This document shows, in pieces, positions 55,410 to 63,387 of a stretch of DNA of 64,000 nucleotides (the stretch's first letter is position 1; the number at the start of each line of letters is the position of its first letter). The stretch lies in contig NC_008554.1 of NCBI RefSeq assembly GCF_000014965.1, forward strand, positions 1,786,001 through 1,850,000. The letters are read 5' to 3'. The notes under the pieces are model-generated. The model had not been told where the DNA came from and did no database searches. It saw only the letters and a list, made by a program, of their open reading frames with translations. This DNA comes from Syntrophobacter fumaroxidans MPOB (GTDB lineage: Bacteria > Desulfobacterota > Syntrophobacteria > Syntrophobacterales > Syntrophobacteraceae). Made by a program: the position numbers and the translations under genes.

Positions 55410-56204
55410 GTCGCCCTCCCGCGAATCACGCTTGCCTCGTGTCCAGCGCACCGCCGATCGCGAAGGTCTTTCGAGGCCTCCGGCCCGGGGAAGCGCCTTA
55501 CGGCGCCCGATGCACCCACACCAACCGAAATCGCTATGAGCCTTCCCGCGAGGCTCCCCACTGTCCGGCGAGTCGCCGCCTTTTCCAGAAAAAAAGAATA
55601 CTTACAAGCCCCTATCTCCCTAGGACCGGGCTCGCTCGAACGGATAAACCTCTAGCGCACGGGCGGTCCTGCGCGGCCCCGCCGGAGCCGACACCCGCCT
55701 TTCTGCGTCCAGACCCCTCTAATCGTTCATTTTACTGGTCTCCAAAGCAGATGCAATATAAAATTAATCACATTTTAATATATTACACAAAAAAATTGGT
55801 ACGAAACACAGGATTTCATCGGCTTGGGCGGCGAGATACCCGTTCGCCCCCACGATAAGCCTCGAGGGTCTCCTTTGCGTCTTTCCCATCCAAGCGATCT
55901 ACTTCTGGTAGATCGAGGTCGTCCCGGAGCTTTCCCTCGACGAATGGGAACACCCTCCAGGCGCCCGGATCGGTCAGGCGCGCCGGGGCTCGATCCCGAC
56001 GAGGCACCGCCGCCCACGCCGCTTTCGTGACTTGGCACATAACATGCTTAACATTGATAGATGCGGCGCAGGGCCGAGAAATCTTCGCGTCACTTTCGGG
56101 CCATGCACCCGAACCGGGCTTCGGATTCGAGCATGGCCTGTACCAACGGTTCGGTTTTCCCGCACCGGGTGCACGGAGTCTCGCCGGTGCGGAAGGGACG
56201 GTTT
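55410..56204. other. Gap between the PilZ and ICMT genes, with an AT-rich patch
   Basis: An AT-rich stretch at about 55740-55810 (AATATAAAATTAATCACATT and surroundings) stands out against the GC-rich background and may be a promoter or old insertion point. A 74-codon minus-strand frame (56040-55816, with VFPFVEGKLRDDLDLPEVDR) has protein-like composition but no ribosome site or known family. I do not call it as a gene. Confidence 0.35.
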
Positions 56205-56870
56205 ATGAAAACACAAGTGAAGACGTCACGCATGGACATCGGGAGGCTGGTGGCGGCCCCGGTGTTTGCTCTTCTCCTCTTCTTCAGCGCCCGGGGGCTC
56301 CTCGGAGGTCTGAGCTCGCTTTTCCCGCTGGATGCGGCGAAGGCACTCCTGCTGGTACACCGCCTGCTCATTGTTGCATTCTACGTGCTGATTGTCGTTC
56401 TCTATTTCATGAGAACCGCCGCGAGCTCAACGACCCGGTCCATCCCTGCCAGGTCCATTGCCGTGGGGGCAAGCTTCCTTCCCTTCGCCATCCCTCTGGC
56501 CGGCGGCGCTTCAGACGCGAGCCCGGTGGTGATGCTCGGCGCCAACGTGATCATGGCCTCGGGCATGGCCTTTGCGCTTGCGGCGCTTTTCGCCCTCGGC
56601 AGGAGCTTCAGCATTATCCCCCAGACGCGAAGCCTGGTGATGCACGGCCCCTATCGCCTGGTGCGGCACCCGCTCTATCTCGGCGAACTGGTGACGGTGG
56701 CGGGTTTCGTGCTTGCGGGCGTCGCGCCGGCCAAGGTGCTCATCTTTGTCCTGCTTGCGGCGTGCCAGGTTTATCGGGCCTTGCAGGAGGAAAAGCTCCT
56801 CGCGGCAATGTTCCCGGAATACGAAGGGTATGCTTCCCGAACCCCCCGCCTGCTGCCCGGAGTTTTCTAG
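56205..56870 (+). CDS. Isoprenylcysteine carboxyl methyltransferase-like (ICMT/PEMT) membrane protein
   Basis: 221 residues from ATG 56205 (GGAAGGGACGG upstream). Five to six hydrophobic segments, and the C-terminal SAM-binding motif of the family: HGPYRLVRHPLYLGELVTVA, followed by QVYRALQEEKLLAAMFPEYE and GYASRTPRLLPGVF. Bacterial members of this family methylate lipids or small molecules and are often of unknown substrate. It is an isolated gene on the plus strand between repeat-rich gaps. The substrate cannot be inferred. Confidence 0.87.
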   Translation: MKTQVKTSRMDIGRLVAAPVFALLLFFSARGLLGGLSSLFPLDAAKALLLVHRLLIVAFYVLIVVLYFMRTAASSTTRSIPARSIAVGASFLPFAIPLAGGASDASPVVMLGANVIMASGMAFALAALFALGRSFSIIPQTRSLVMHGPYRLVRHPLYLGELVTVAGFVLAGVAPAKVLIFVLLAACQVYRALQEEKLLAAMFPEYEGYASRTPRLLPGVF

Positions 56871-56943
56871 CTTTCGGGAGTCATATATATGTGGAAGATA
56901 CATTCCCGCGTGAGTCTGTTTTCATGGTTTGCGGGGGCACGAA

Positions 56944-57153
56944 GCCCGGCCTGATCGTGGGCACGGAGGAACCGTGCCCACCCTACGGATCCGCACGGTC
57001 CCAGGGGTTTATCCCGCTCGCGCCACCTCCGGCTACGTCTGACGGGCACATCGGTCCGTGAGGGCGGGGTTTATCCCGCCCGCGTTACCTCCTGACGGGC
57101 GGGTTCTGACGGGCACATCGGTCCGTAGCAAGGGGCGGGCTTTATGCCCGCCC
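56944..57153. repeat. Cluster of REP-like palindromes and direct repeats in an 867-bp gap
   Basis: Contains a copy of the dispersed element (56944-57003), two identical 22-bp units TCTGACGGGCACATCGGTCC(GT) at 57038 and 57105, and hairpins of the form GGGCGGG-loop-CCCGCCC at 57062-57081 and 57133-57153. A shorter cousin CCCAGGGGTTTATCCCGCTC lies at 57000. A related hairpin is at 48444. The gap shows no gene up to 57738. Confidence 0.65.
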
Positions 57154-57737
57154 GCCCCTGACTACGTGGCCGGGACGGCAGGGGCAAGGATGTTAAAATC
57201 GTGGGCCGCGCCGGCGCGCAACCCACCCTTGCTACGCGACTTCCGGTTTTGGCGATTCATGTTCACACGGTTCTTGCTTAATGTTTGCAGGAAGACATGA
57301 GCGACCCGTCTTCTATTCGGAATGCCGCCGATAACGCTTCGAGCGGCGTCTCAATAAGAAAAAATGGCTGGACGCATGCCGCTTTATCGGATAATCTAAA
57401 TTACAATCGAATGAAAGTGATTCCTGGTGACTTTTCATGTAGTTGATTCACTATAGACGTCTCCATAAACTGACGCGGGCAAGGTTCCGCCGGATGTCAT
57501 GCACGGGTGAAAAAGGGCTTCGTGCGATTTTCCCGGGCCCCGGCTTTTGAGACAAGGCGCAAAGTTCCTCATGGGCGCAAGCCGGTGGCCGGAATCTGGG
57601 CAATCGCCAAAAAGTAGACGCCCGCTATTTCGCCCACGCGAGCCACTGTGGGAGCGGAACAGCCTCCGGCACCCTGGAGCGGTGCCTTCCACCGCGATCG
57701 GCGGGACGTTCGAGAATTCGCCCTGTCGGGGAATGCC

Positions 57738-59213
57738 ATGGATAAGCAGGGTTCAACAAAGCCCAAAGTGCGCTTGCGCCTCATCGTGGCTCTGCCGGTT
57801 GCCACGTCCATTCTGATGCTCGTCGGAGCGCTCCTGACCTCCTACCTGATGCCCCAGCAGCTGCCGTGGCCGGGGCAGGATTCCATGCCGGACCTGAGGA
57901 CGGTGATCCTGCTGTCTGTGTTCTGCACGATCATCCTGTCGTTTCTGCTCAACCTCCTGGCCGCCTTTCTCATCAGCCGCAACCTGAAGAGACTCATGGT
58001 CAAGGCAAGCTCCATGATTCCCGTGGGGCCCGAATCCATGCAGAAGTCCGAAGCCGCGAACGAGATGAAGGCCCTGGGGATCATTCTCGACGAAGTCGAA
58101 GTCACCCTCGACCGCTTCATTCAGGACAGCTACATCCTGGAAAACCTTCCCGAAGCGCTCATCACGGTGGACGCCGCGGGGGAGGTACGGGCGCTGAACA
58201 GGAGGGCGGCGCGATTGTTCAACACGGCGTTGTGGAACATCAGGGGGAGACGCCTGGAGGAGATCGTCCCGAAAAGCCTCCGCAACGAGTCTTTCCACCG
58301 GATGGTGCTCAAGGGTTTCGAGGGGACCGAAAGCCATTCGAGCCTCATCCGCCTGTCCACGGACGCCAAAGCGGAGCTTGTGCTCTGGGTGGGTGTCAGC
58401 CCGGTGGAATTGAGCGGAGGGCAGCGCGGAGTCACCATATCGTTCAAGGATCAGACGGATATCGTCTCGGTGAGAAACCAGATCCAGAAGTTGGAACGGC
58501 TTGCCGCCGTGGGGAAGGTCTCCGCGCATATCGCTCACGAGGTCCGCAATCCGCTCGGTTCCATCAAAACCCTAACGGAGTTGATTCGAGAGGACTTGAG
58601 GCCGGACGAGACGCAGGCGAAATATGCCGACGTCATTTTGGACCAGGTGGGCAGGCTGGACCGGCTCATCGAGGACGTTCTCTCCTTCTCCCGCAGCTCC
58701 CTGCTGAACGTGGAGAAAGCCGAGCTCCCCGTCCTGCTTTCCCAGATGATCGATCTCGCCCGGCACAGTTTTCCCGAAAAGGGCGTGAACGTCGAGGAAC
58801 AATACGATCCCGTGCTTCCGCCCGTCTGGTGCGACCCGGAAAGACTCTGCCAGGCCTTCCTGAACGTTCTCATCAACGCGTTCGAGGCCTGCGCCGCCGG
58901 AGGGCACATCAAGGTTTCCGCCACGTATGAGCGGGGCGGCACGGCCAACGGAAGCGTGATCGGGATCCGGGTCAAGGACGACGGGCCCGGGATCCCCGAG
59001 TCCAATCTGCAGAAGGTTTTCGAGCCCTTCTTTACGACGAAATCGCACGGCACGGGGCTCGGGTTGGCTTGCACCTACAATATCATCAACGCCCACGGCG
59101 GCAGGATCGAATTCGCGAACAGACCTTCCGGCGGAGCCTCGGTCCATATCCTCCTGCCGGAAAATCACACGCTCGAGTCCCCGCTGGACGAACCGGTGGA
59201 GTACCATGGCTGA
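57738..59213 (+). CDS. Sensor histidine kinase, NtrB/PilS-like, with PAS domain
   Basis: 491 residues from ATG 57738 (GGGGAATGCC upstream; the frame itself extends to 57648). Two transmembrane segments (LRLIVALPVATSILMLVGAL and LLSVFCTIILSFLLNLLAAF) frame a short periplasmic loop. A HAMP-like linker, a PAS domain (ENLPEALITVDAAGEVRALN), a HisKA site (SAHIAHEVRNPLGSIKTLTE) and an ATPase domain with N box (NVLINAFEACAAGG), DDGPGIP and GTGLGLACTYNIIN follow. It overlaps the NtrC-type regulator gene by 8 bases. It most likely phosphorylates that partner to activate the Flp pilus promoter downstream. Confidence 0.94.
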   Translation: MDKQGSTKPKVRLRLIVALPVATSILMLVGALLTSYLMPQQLPWPGQDSMPDLRTVILLSVFCTIILSFLLNLLAAFLISRNLKRLMVKASSMIPVGPESMQKSEAANEMKALGIILDEVEVTLDRFIQDSYILENLPEALITVDAAGEVRALNRRAARLFNTALWNIRGRRLEEIVPKSLRNESFHRMVLKGFEGTESHSSLIRLSTDAKAELVLWVGVSPVELSGGQRGVTISFKDQTDIVSVRNQIQKLERLAAVGKVSAHIAHEVRNPLGSIKTLTELIREDLRPDETQAKYADVILDQVGRLDRLIEDVLSFSRSSLLNVEKAELPVLLSQMIDLARHSFPEKGVNVEEQYDPVLPPVWCDPERLCQAFLNVLINAFEACAAGGHIKVSATYERGGTANGSVIGIRVKDDGPGIPESNLQKVFEPFFTTKSHGTGLGLACTYNIINAHGGRIEFANRPSGGASVHILLPENHTLESPLDEPVEYHG

Positions 59214-60600
59214 GAAAATTCTCATTGTCGACGACGATCCGGGCATGCAGATCGCCCTCAACGAGTTTCTCAAGAAGAGGGGCTACGAAACCGATTCCGC
59301 CGTTTCCGCCGAGGAGGCCCTGGACAGGGTCAAACACGCCTCCTACGACTTGATTTTTCTGGATGTGCGGCTCCCCGGCATGACGGGAATCGATGCCATC
59401 TGCCGGATCAGGAATTTCGACGAACAGGGCGAGATCATCGTCATCACGGCCCACGGCACCCGGGACGTCGCCCTGGAAGCCGTCAGAAACGGGGCGTACG
59501 ACTATTTCACCAAGCCTTTCAGCCTGCAGGAGATGGATGTCGTCATCCGCAGAGCCCTGGAAAAAAGAAGACTCCAGAAGGAGCTCAGCGAGCTGCGCAA
59601 GCGCACGGGGACGACGGAGCCCATCGACCGGATCATCGGGCAGAGCGAGGGCATGAAACGGGTGAAAGCGATGGTCGCCAGGATCGCCCCGCTCGAAACC
59701 ACCGTTCTCGTCACGGGAGAAAGCGGGACGGGCAAGGAACTGGTGGCCGACATGCTCCACATGCTGAGCGCAAGGGCGAGCGCGCCCTGCATCAAGATCA
59801 ACTGCGCGTCCATCCCGGAAACACTTCTCGAGAGCGAATTGTTCGGCTACGAGCGCGGGGCGTTCACCGGGGCCGTCTCCTCCAGGCAGGGGAAATTCGA
59901 GCAGGCGCACACCGGCACCATCTTCCTCGACGAAATCGGGGACATGCCGTCGAGCCTCCAGGCGAAGCTGCTGCGGGTGGTGGAACAGAAGCAGGTGGAC
60001 CGGCTCGGCGGGAAGAAGCCGGTGAAGGTGGACGTGCGGGTGGTCGCCGCGACCAACCGCGACCTCCTGGAGCTTGTCACCCGCAAGGAGTTCCGGGCGG
60101 ACCTCTACTACCGGTTGAACGTCGCCGCCATTCACGTGCCGCCGCTGCGCGACCGCAAGGAGGACCTGCCGCTCCTGGTCGGGCATTTCCTGAGGGAAAT
60201 CAACGTGAAACTGGGCACCGACCTGTCCGGGATTTCCAGGGAAGCCATGGAGCTGCTGTTCGGCCACGACTGGCCCGGCAACGTGCGGGAGCTTGCCAAC
60301 CTGCTGGAGCGCGTGGCCATCGTCAACAGGGGAACCACGGTCTCGCCCGAGGCGGTGACCATCGCCCTGCAGAAGCATTCCAACACCCTGGCCGAAGAGG
60401 GGGGGCAGGCAATGTCCCTCGGGGATACGCTCGATGAGCTGGAGCGGAATCTCATTCTCGACGCCCTGCGCAAATGCGGCGGAGTGCAGACCAGGGCGGC
60501 GGAAATGCTGGGCCTCAGCGCCAAGAATTTCTGGAAGAAGATGAAAAAGCACGGCATACGGTATGACGGTGAACGACATACCGAGGAATTCTCTCAATGA
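59206..60600 (+). CDS. NtrC-family sigma-54-dependent response regulator
   Basis: 464 residues. Receiver domain: ILIVDDDPGMQIALNEFLKK, acceptor Asp in LIFLDVRLPGMTG, Lys in YDYFTKPFSL. AAA+ domain: VTGESGTGKELVADMLH (Walker A), RGAFTGAVSS (GAFTGA loop), GTIFLDEIGDMPSSLQAKLL (Walker B), and VVAATNRDL (sensor I). C-terminal Fis-like HTH: CGGVQTRAAEMLGLSAKNFW. It is coupled to the kinase gene by an 8-base overlap and ends about 160 bp before a canonical sigma-54 promoter, so it almost certainly activates pilin transcription. Confidence 0.96.
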   Translation: MAEKILIVDDDPGMQIALNEFLKKRGYETDSAVSAEEALDRVKHASYDLIFLDVRLPGMTGIDAICRIRNFDEQGEIIVITAHGTRDVALEAVRNGAYDYFTKPFSLQEMDVVIRRALEKRRLQKELSELRKRTGTTEPIDRIIGQSEGMKRVKAMVARIAPLETTVLVTGESGTGKELVADMLHMLSARASAPCIKINCASIPETLLESELFGYERGAFTGAVSSRQGKFEQAHTGTIFLDEIGDMPSSLQAKLLRVVEQKQVDRLGGKKPVKVDVRVVAATNRDLLELVTRKEFRADLYYRLNVAAIHVPPLRDRKEDLPLLVGHFLREINVKLGTDLSGISREAMELLFGHDWPGNVRELANLLERVAIVNRGTTVSPEAVTIALQKHSNTLAEEGGQAMSLGDTLDELERNLILDALRKCGGVQTRAAEMLGLSAKNFWKKMKKHGIRYDGERHTEEFSQ

Positions 60601-60757
60601 AACCCCGCCGCGCCTCAAACCTGTTTCGACGCTCATACCGCCCGGCGGATTCCATTTCGCCAAATGCGCGATTGCGGACTGCCTCTTCTTCGAGAACGAT
60701 CTACCAATAGTAGACTCACCCGGCGCCAAAAGCGCGCACAGCCTCAATCGCAATCGA

Positions 60758-60773
60758 TGGCACGGTTGTTGCT
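60758..60773 (+). promoter_or_regulatory. Sigma-54 promoter of the Flp pilin gene
   Basis: TGGCAC (60758-60763), GGTTG, TTGCTA: a perfect -24/-12 sigma-54 consensus. It lies 72 bp before the pilin ATG and just after an NtrC-type activator gene. No palindromic enhancer was recognised between 60601 and 60757. Confidence 0.9.
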
Positions 60774-60844
60774 ACTCTAATCGGGCAAAACAGTTTTGGT
60801 GTTCTCCGAACCCAAAAATTCAAATGACAAAAAAGGAGTGCAAC

Positions 60845-61018
60845 ATGAAAAAGTTCATCAAGTTCCTGAAAGACGAAGAAGGCGTGACCGCGATCGAGTA
60901 CGGTCTCATCGCCGCCCTGATCGCCGTCGCGATCATTGTTGCGGTTACCTCCGTGGGCACGAATCTCACGGCCGTCTTCAATAGGGTCGCCGCCGAGTTG
61001 TTAGGCGCGCTCAATTAG
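60845..61018 (+). CDS. flp: Flp-family type IVb pilin
   Basis: 57 residues. A short basic leader (MKKFIKFLKDEEG) precedes the processing site, cleaved after Gly before VTAIEYGLIAALIAVAI, with the Glu at +5 and Tyr at +6 that define Flp pilins. The rest is one hydrophobic helix and a short tail (AAELLGALN). AAGGAG precedes the ATG. It is the structural subunit of a Tad pilus, processed by the CpaA peptidase encoded 820 bp downstream. It is followed by a strong hairpin, a common way of making pilin mRNA more abundant than downstream mRNA. Confidence 0.95.
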   Translation: MKKFIKFLKDEEGVTAIEYGLIAALIAVAIIVAVTSVGTNLTAVFNRVAAELLGALN

Positions 61019-61058
61019 CGGAGCGTAGCGTTGTGGGGGTATCTTTGTGTGGGGGTAC

Positions 61059-61081
61059 GGTCCGGCCGCAACGGCCGGACC
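61059..61081 (+). terminator. Strong stem-loop after the first pilin gene
   Basis: GGTCCGGCCG (61059-61068) pairs perfectly with CGGCCGGACC (61072-61081) around CAA. No T run follows, so it more likely protects the upstream pilin mRNA or attenuates read-through than terminates fully. Confidence 0.6.
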
Positions 61082-61189
61082 CGCAACCGTTTCCGACCGC
61101 CGGTTCTTGATCGCCCAGGTTGTTGAGGCGGGATGCCCAAAGCGACGGACGGATAACTGAACAGGACTCATAGCCGAGAGGTTCCTACG

Positions 61190-61405
61190 ATGAGAGGCGA
61201 AAACAATTCCGGGTTTGAGAGTTTGTTGTCCGGCCTCCGCATCTTGCTCTGCGAAGAACGGGGAACCACCGCCATCGAGTATGCCCTGATCGCCTCTTTG
61301 ATCGTGCTCGCCGCGGCGTCGGCCATGGTGGCCACGAGCGACAGCGTCATCAACATTTTCAATTACTGGACCAATGCGGTGGTCAGTGCTCTGAGCGGAG
61401 GATGA
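61190..61405 (+). CDS. Second Flp-type pilin or minor pilin
   Basis: 71 residues. The leader is longer (about 25 residues, ending CEERG) before TTAIEYALIASLIVLAAASA, again with Glu and Tyr at +5/+6. The tail NIFNYWTNAVVSALSGG differs from the major pilin. It is 171 bp downstream of the first pilin and past the hairpin, so it may be expressed at a lower level, which fits a minor pilin. GAGAGG lies about 12 bases upstream of the ATG; the site is not strong. Confidence 0.85.
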   Translation: MRGENNSGFESLLSGLRILLCEERGTTAIEYALIASLIVLAAASAMVATSDSVINIFNYWTNAVVSALSGG

Positions 61406-61840
61406 AATCCCGCGTCGGAATCCGCATTGCAGAATCAGACTCTTCCCCCGTTCAGTGCCGTCTTCCCTGGAACCTTGAAGTTGCGGGACTCCGGACTTTG
61501 CATGTCAAGAGTGGAATTCATCCACAATACGCTTCAGTTCATACCCCCGCACCGTTCTTGTGTAGCCGACCGTGCCCCGCATGGGATTTTGGGCGTCTAT
61601 TTCACTGTTTTGACAGTTTTTCTATTGACTTCGGGGAATGATAGGTGCTAGCAGTGAATCAATAATTAATGCTAGCCAGTAGAAAGTCTGATTGTTAACA
61701 ATTATTTTATAGGGGTTTAGGCGGTCAAGATGTCGGTCCTGGTATCTATGTGACGGCGCTGGACCGGGGCAACTTTACCATTGGCTCGCTCTTGACGTGT
61801 TCGGGTCAATGGGTCTTTCAACATTCAGAGGCGGTCTCTC
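61406..61840. other. Gap between the second pilin and cpaA, no gene recognised
   Basis: 435 bp. The open frames here have no ribosome site and no family match. AT-rich sequence at about 61640-61710 (AATCAATAATTAATGCTAGC onward) may be a second promoter region for cpaA, but I find no -24/-12 sigma-54 element. Confidence 0.4.
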
Positions 61841-62404
61841 ATGGCGGCATCGCTGAACGGCATCCTCGGAGGATTACTCTGCGTGGTCCTGATCGTGGTC
61901 GCCGTGGAAGACATGCGCAAGCACAGAATCAGGAATGTGTACACGTTCCCGATGGTTGCCGTGGGGCTTTCGTTTCACGCCTTGAGCGGCGGTCTGGAAG
62001 GATTGGTATTCAGCCTGAAGGGCCTGGGCCTCGGGATCGTGTTTTTGATATTCCCTTATCTACTGGGGATAATGGGTGCCGGCGACGTCAAGCTCATGGG
62101 CGCGGTCGGATCGATTCTGGGGTCGCGGGGAGTGTTCGCCGCGTTCCTGTTGACGTGCGTCGCCGGTGGTGTTCTTGCAGTCATTCTCATGGTCCTGAAT
62201 TCGAAGCACACGATGAAACGGCTCAGTGCCGCGTGGGCCGCGGCACGAAGGCTCCCGGCCGAAGGTCGAGCGAGCGGCGTGCCTCCCGGCGGGGATTTGA
62301 AAAGACCCGGGCTTGCCTACGGGGCGGCCATAGCGACGGGCACGATCGCGTTCATGGCCCTGGAATGGCTCGGGTACGACGTTTCACATCTTCTATGGTC
62401 TTGA
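61841..62404 (+). CDS. cpaA: Prepilin peptidase, CpaA/TadV type (A24)
   Basis: 187 residues, mostly hydrophobic. The catalytic aspartates are in VVAVEDMRKHRIRNVYTFPM and in the GxGD motif of GIMGAGDVKLMGAVGSILGS. It lacks the N-terminal methylase domain of PilD, as expected for Tad systems. It removes the leader of Flp pilins at Gly before the TAIEY helix. It is followed 53 bp later by cpaB. Confidence 0.93.
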   Translation: MAASLNGILGGLLCVVLIVVAVEDMRKHRIRNVYTFPMVAVGLSFHALSGGLEGLVFSLKGLGLGIVFLIFPYLLGIMGAGDVKLMGAVGSILGSRGVFAAFLLTCVAGGVLAVILMVLNSKHTMKRLSAAWAAARRLPAEGRASGVPPGGDLKRPGLAYGAAIATGTIAFMALEWLGYDVSHLLWS

Positions 62405-62457
62405 ACGGCCCCAAACTTCGGCGCAGTATTGTCCGCAACAGCCTGGCGAGGTGACAC

Positions 62458-63336
62458 ATGGCGAGATTCAGAGCGATATTTCCGCTGGCCCTGGCGATCG
62501 TATTGGCGCTGGTGGCCTCCGTTGTCGTCTACAAATGGGTTCAGATGAAGACCGGCGTGCAGACGACGGTCGTCACGGAAAAGGCGGAGCCGGGAGGCGT
62601 GCAGGTGGCCCTGGCCAGCGCCGATCTCCCCTGGGGAACCAAGCTGACCCGGGAAATGGTGAAGATGGCGGAATATCCTCCCAAGCACCTGCCGGCCGGG
62701 TATTTTTCGGACCCGGCAAAGATCGAGGGCAGGGTCCTCATAACCCCGGTCAAGCAGGGTGAGCAGCTCCTGGAGTCCAAGCTCGCCCCCCTCAGCGTGA
62801 CGACCGGTGGGGTGTCGGCGGTCGTCAGCGTGGGCAAGCGCGCCATCGCCGTGGCGGGTGACAAAGTCATCGGGCTGGCCGGTTTCATCCAGCCCGGAAA
62901 TTTCGTCGACGTGCTGGTCACCATCAGGGACACACAGGAAAAGACCCCCAGCACGAGCAAGGTGGTGCTGGAAAACGTTAAGGTGCTCGCCACCGGCACG
63001 GTGATCGACAAGAAGGCGGGGACCGAGCCGGGCCCGGTGGACGTCTTCACGCTCGAGGTCACGCCGGAGGAAGCGGAGCGGCTGGCGTTCGCGGCTTCCC
63101 TGGGCAAGCTCCATTTCGCCCTGAGAAACGTGACCGACACCGAGGTGGTTTACACCATGGGGACGACCATCGCCGACGCGCTGGATGCCTACCGGCCCCG
63201 CATGAAAATGGTGTCCGCCCAGCCCGTCGTGAAGTCCGAACCCGAAGCAAGGAAAGAACAGGCGAGATCCTTTTCCCGGATGGAAATCATCAAGGGCTCC
63301 AAGGTCTCGCAGGTCGATTTCGAAAACAGGCGGTAA
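62458..63336 (+). CDS. cpaB: Tad pilus assembly protein CpaB/RcpC
   Basis: 292 residues. An N-terminal membrane segment (IFPLALAIVLALVASVVVYK) is followed by two SAF/ice-binding-like domains: VALASADLPWGTKLTREMVK, PAGYFSDPAKIEGRVLITPV, then the conserved AIAVAGDKVIGLAGFIQPGN-FVDVLVT segment of CpaB. The C-terminus (TLEVTPEEAERLAFAASLGK, LHFALRN) also fits. It is a periplasmic component of the Tad pilus that works with the secretin encoded next. A C-terminal basic tail follows. Confidence 0.93.
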   Translation: MARFRAIFPLALAIVLALVASVVVYKWVQMKTGVQTTVVTEKAEPGGVQVALASADLPWGTKLTREMVKMAEYPPKHLPAGYFSDPAKIEGRVLITPVKQGEQLLESKLAPLSVTTGGVSAVVSVGKRAIAVAGDKVIGLAGFIQPGNFVDVLVTIRDTQEKTPSTSKVVLENVKVLATGTVIDKKAGTEPGPVDVFTLEVTPEEAERLAFAASLGKLHFALRNVTDTEVVYTMGTTIADALDAYRPRMKMVSAQPVVKSEPEARKEQARSFSRMEIIKGSKVSQVDFENRR

Positions 63337-63387
63337 GGGGGAAACCGCTTCCTGGAGAAACCCGAGGAGAGGAAAGGATACCTGTCT

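Noticed and set aside
55816-56040. A 74-codon minus-strand frame with protein-like composition
   Set aside because: No ribosome site, no family, and it lies in a repeat-prone gap; evidence is insufficient.
61750-62454. A plus-strand open frame overlapping cpaA in another frame
   Set aside because: The cpaA frame has both aspartyl protease motifs; this one has none.
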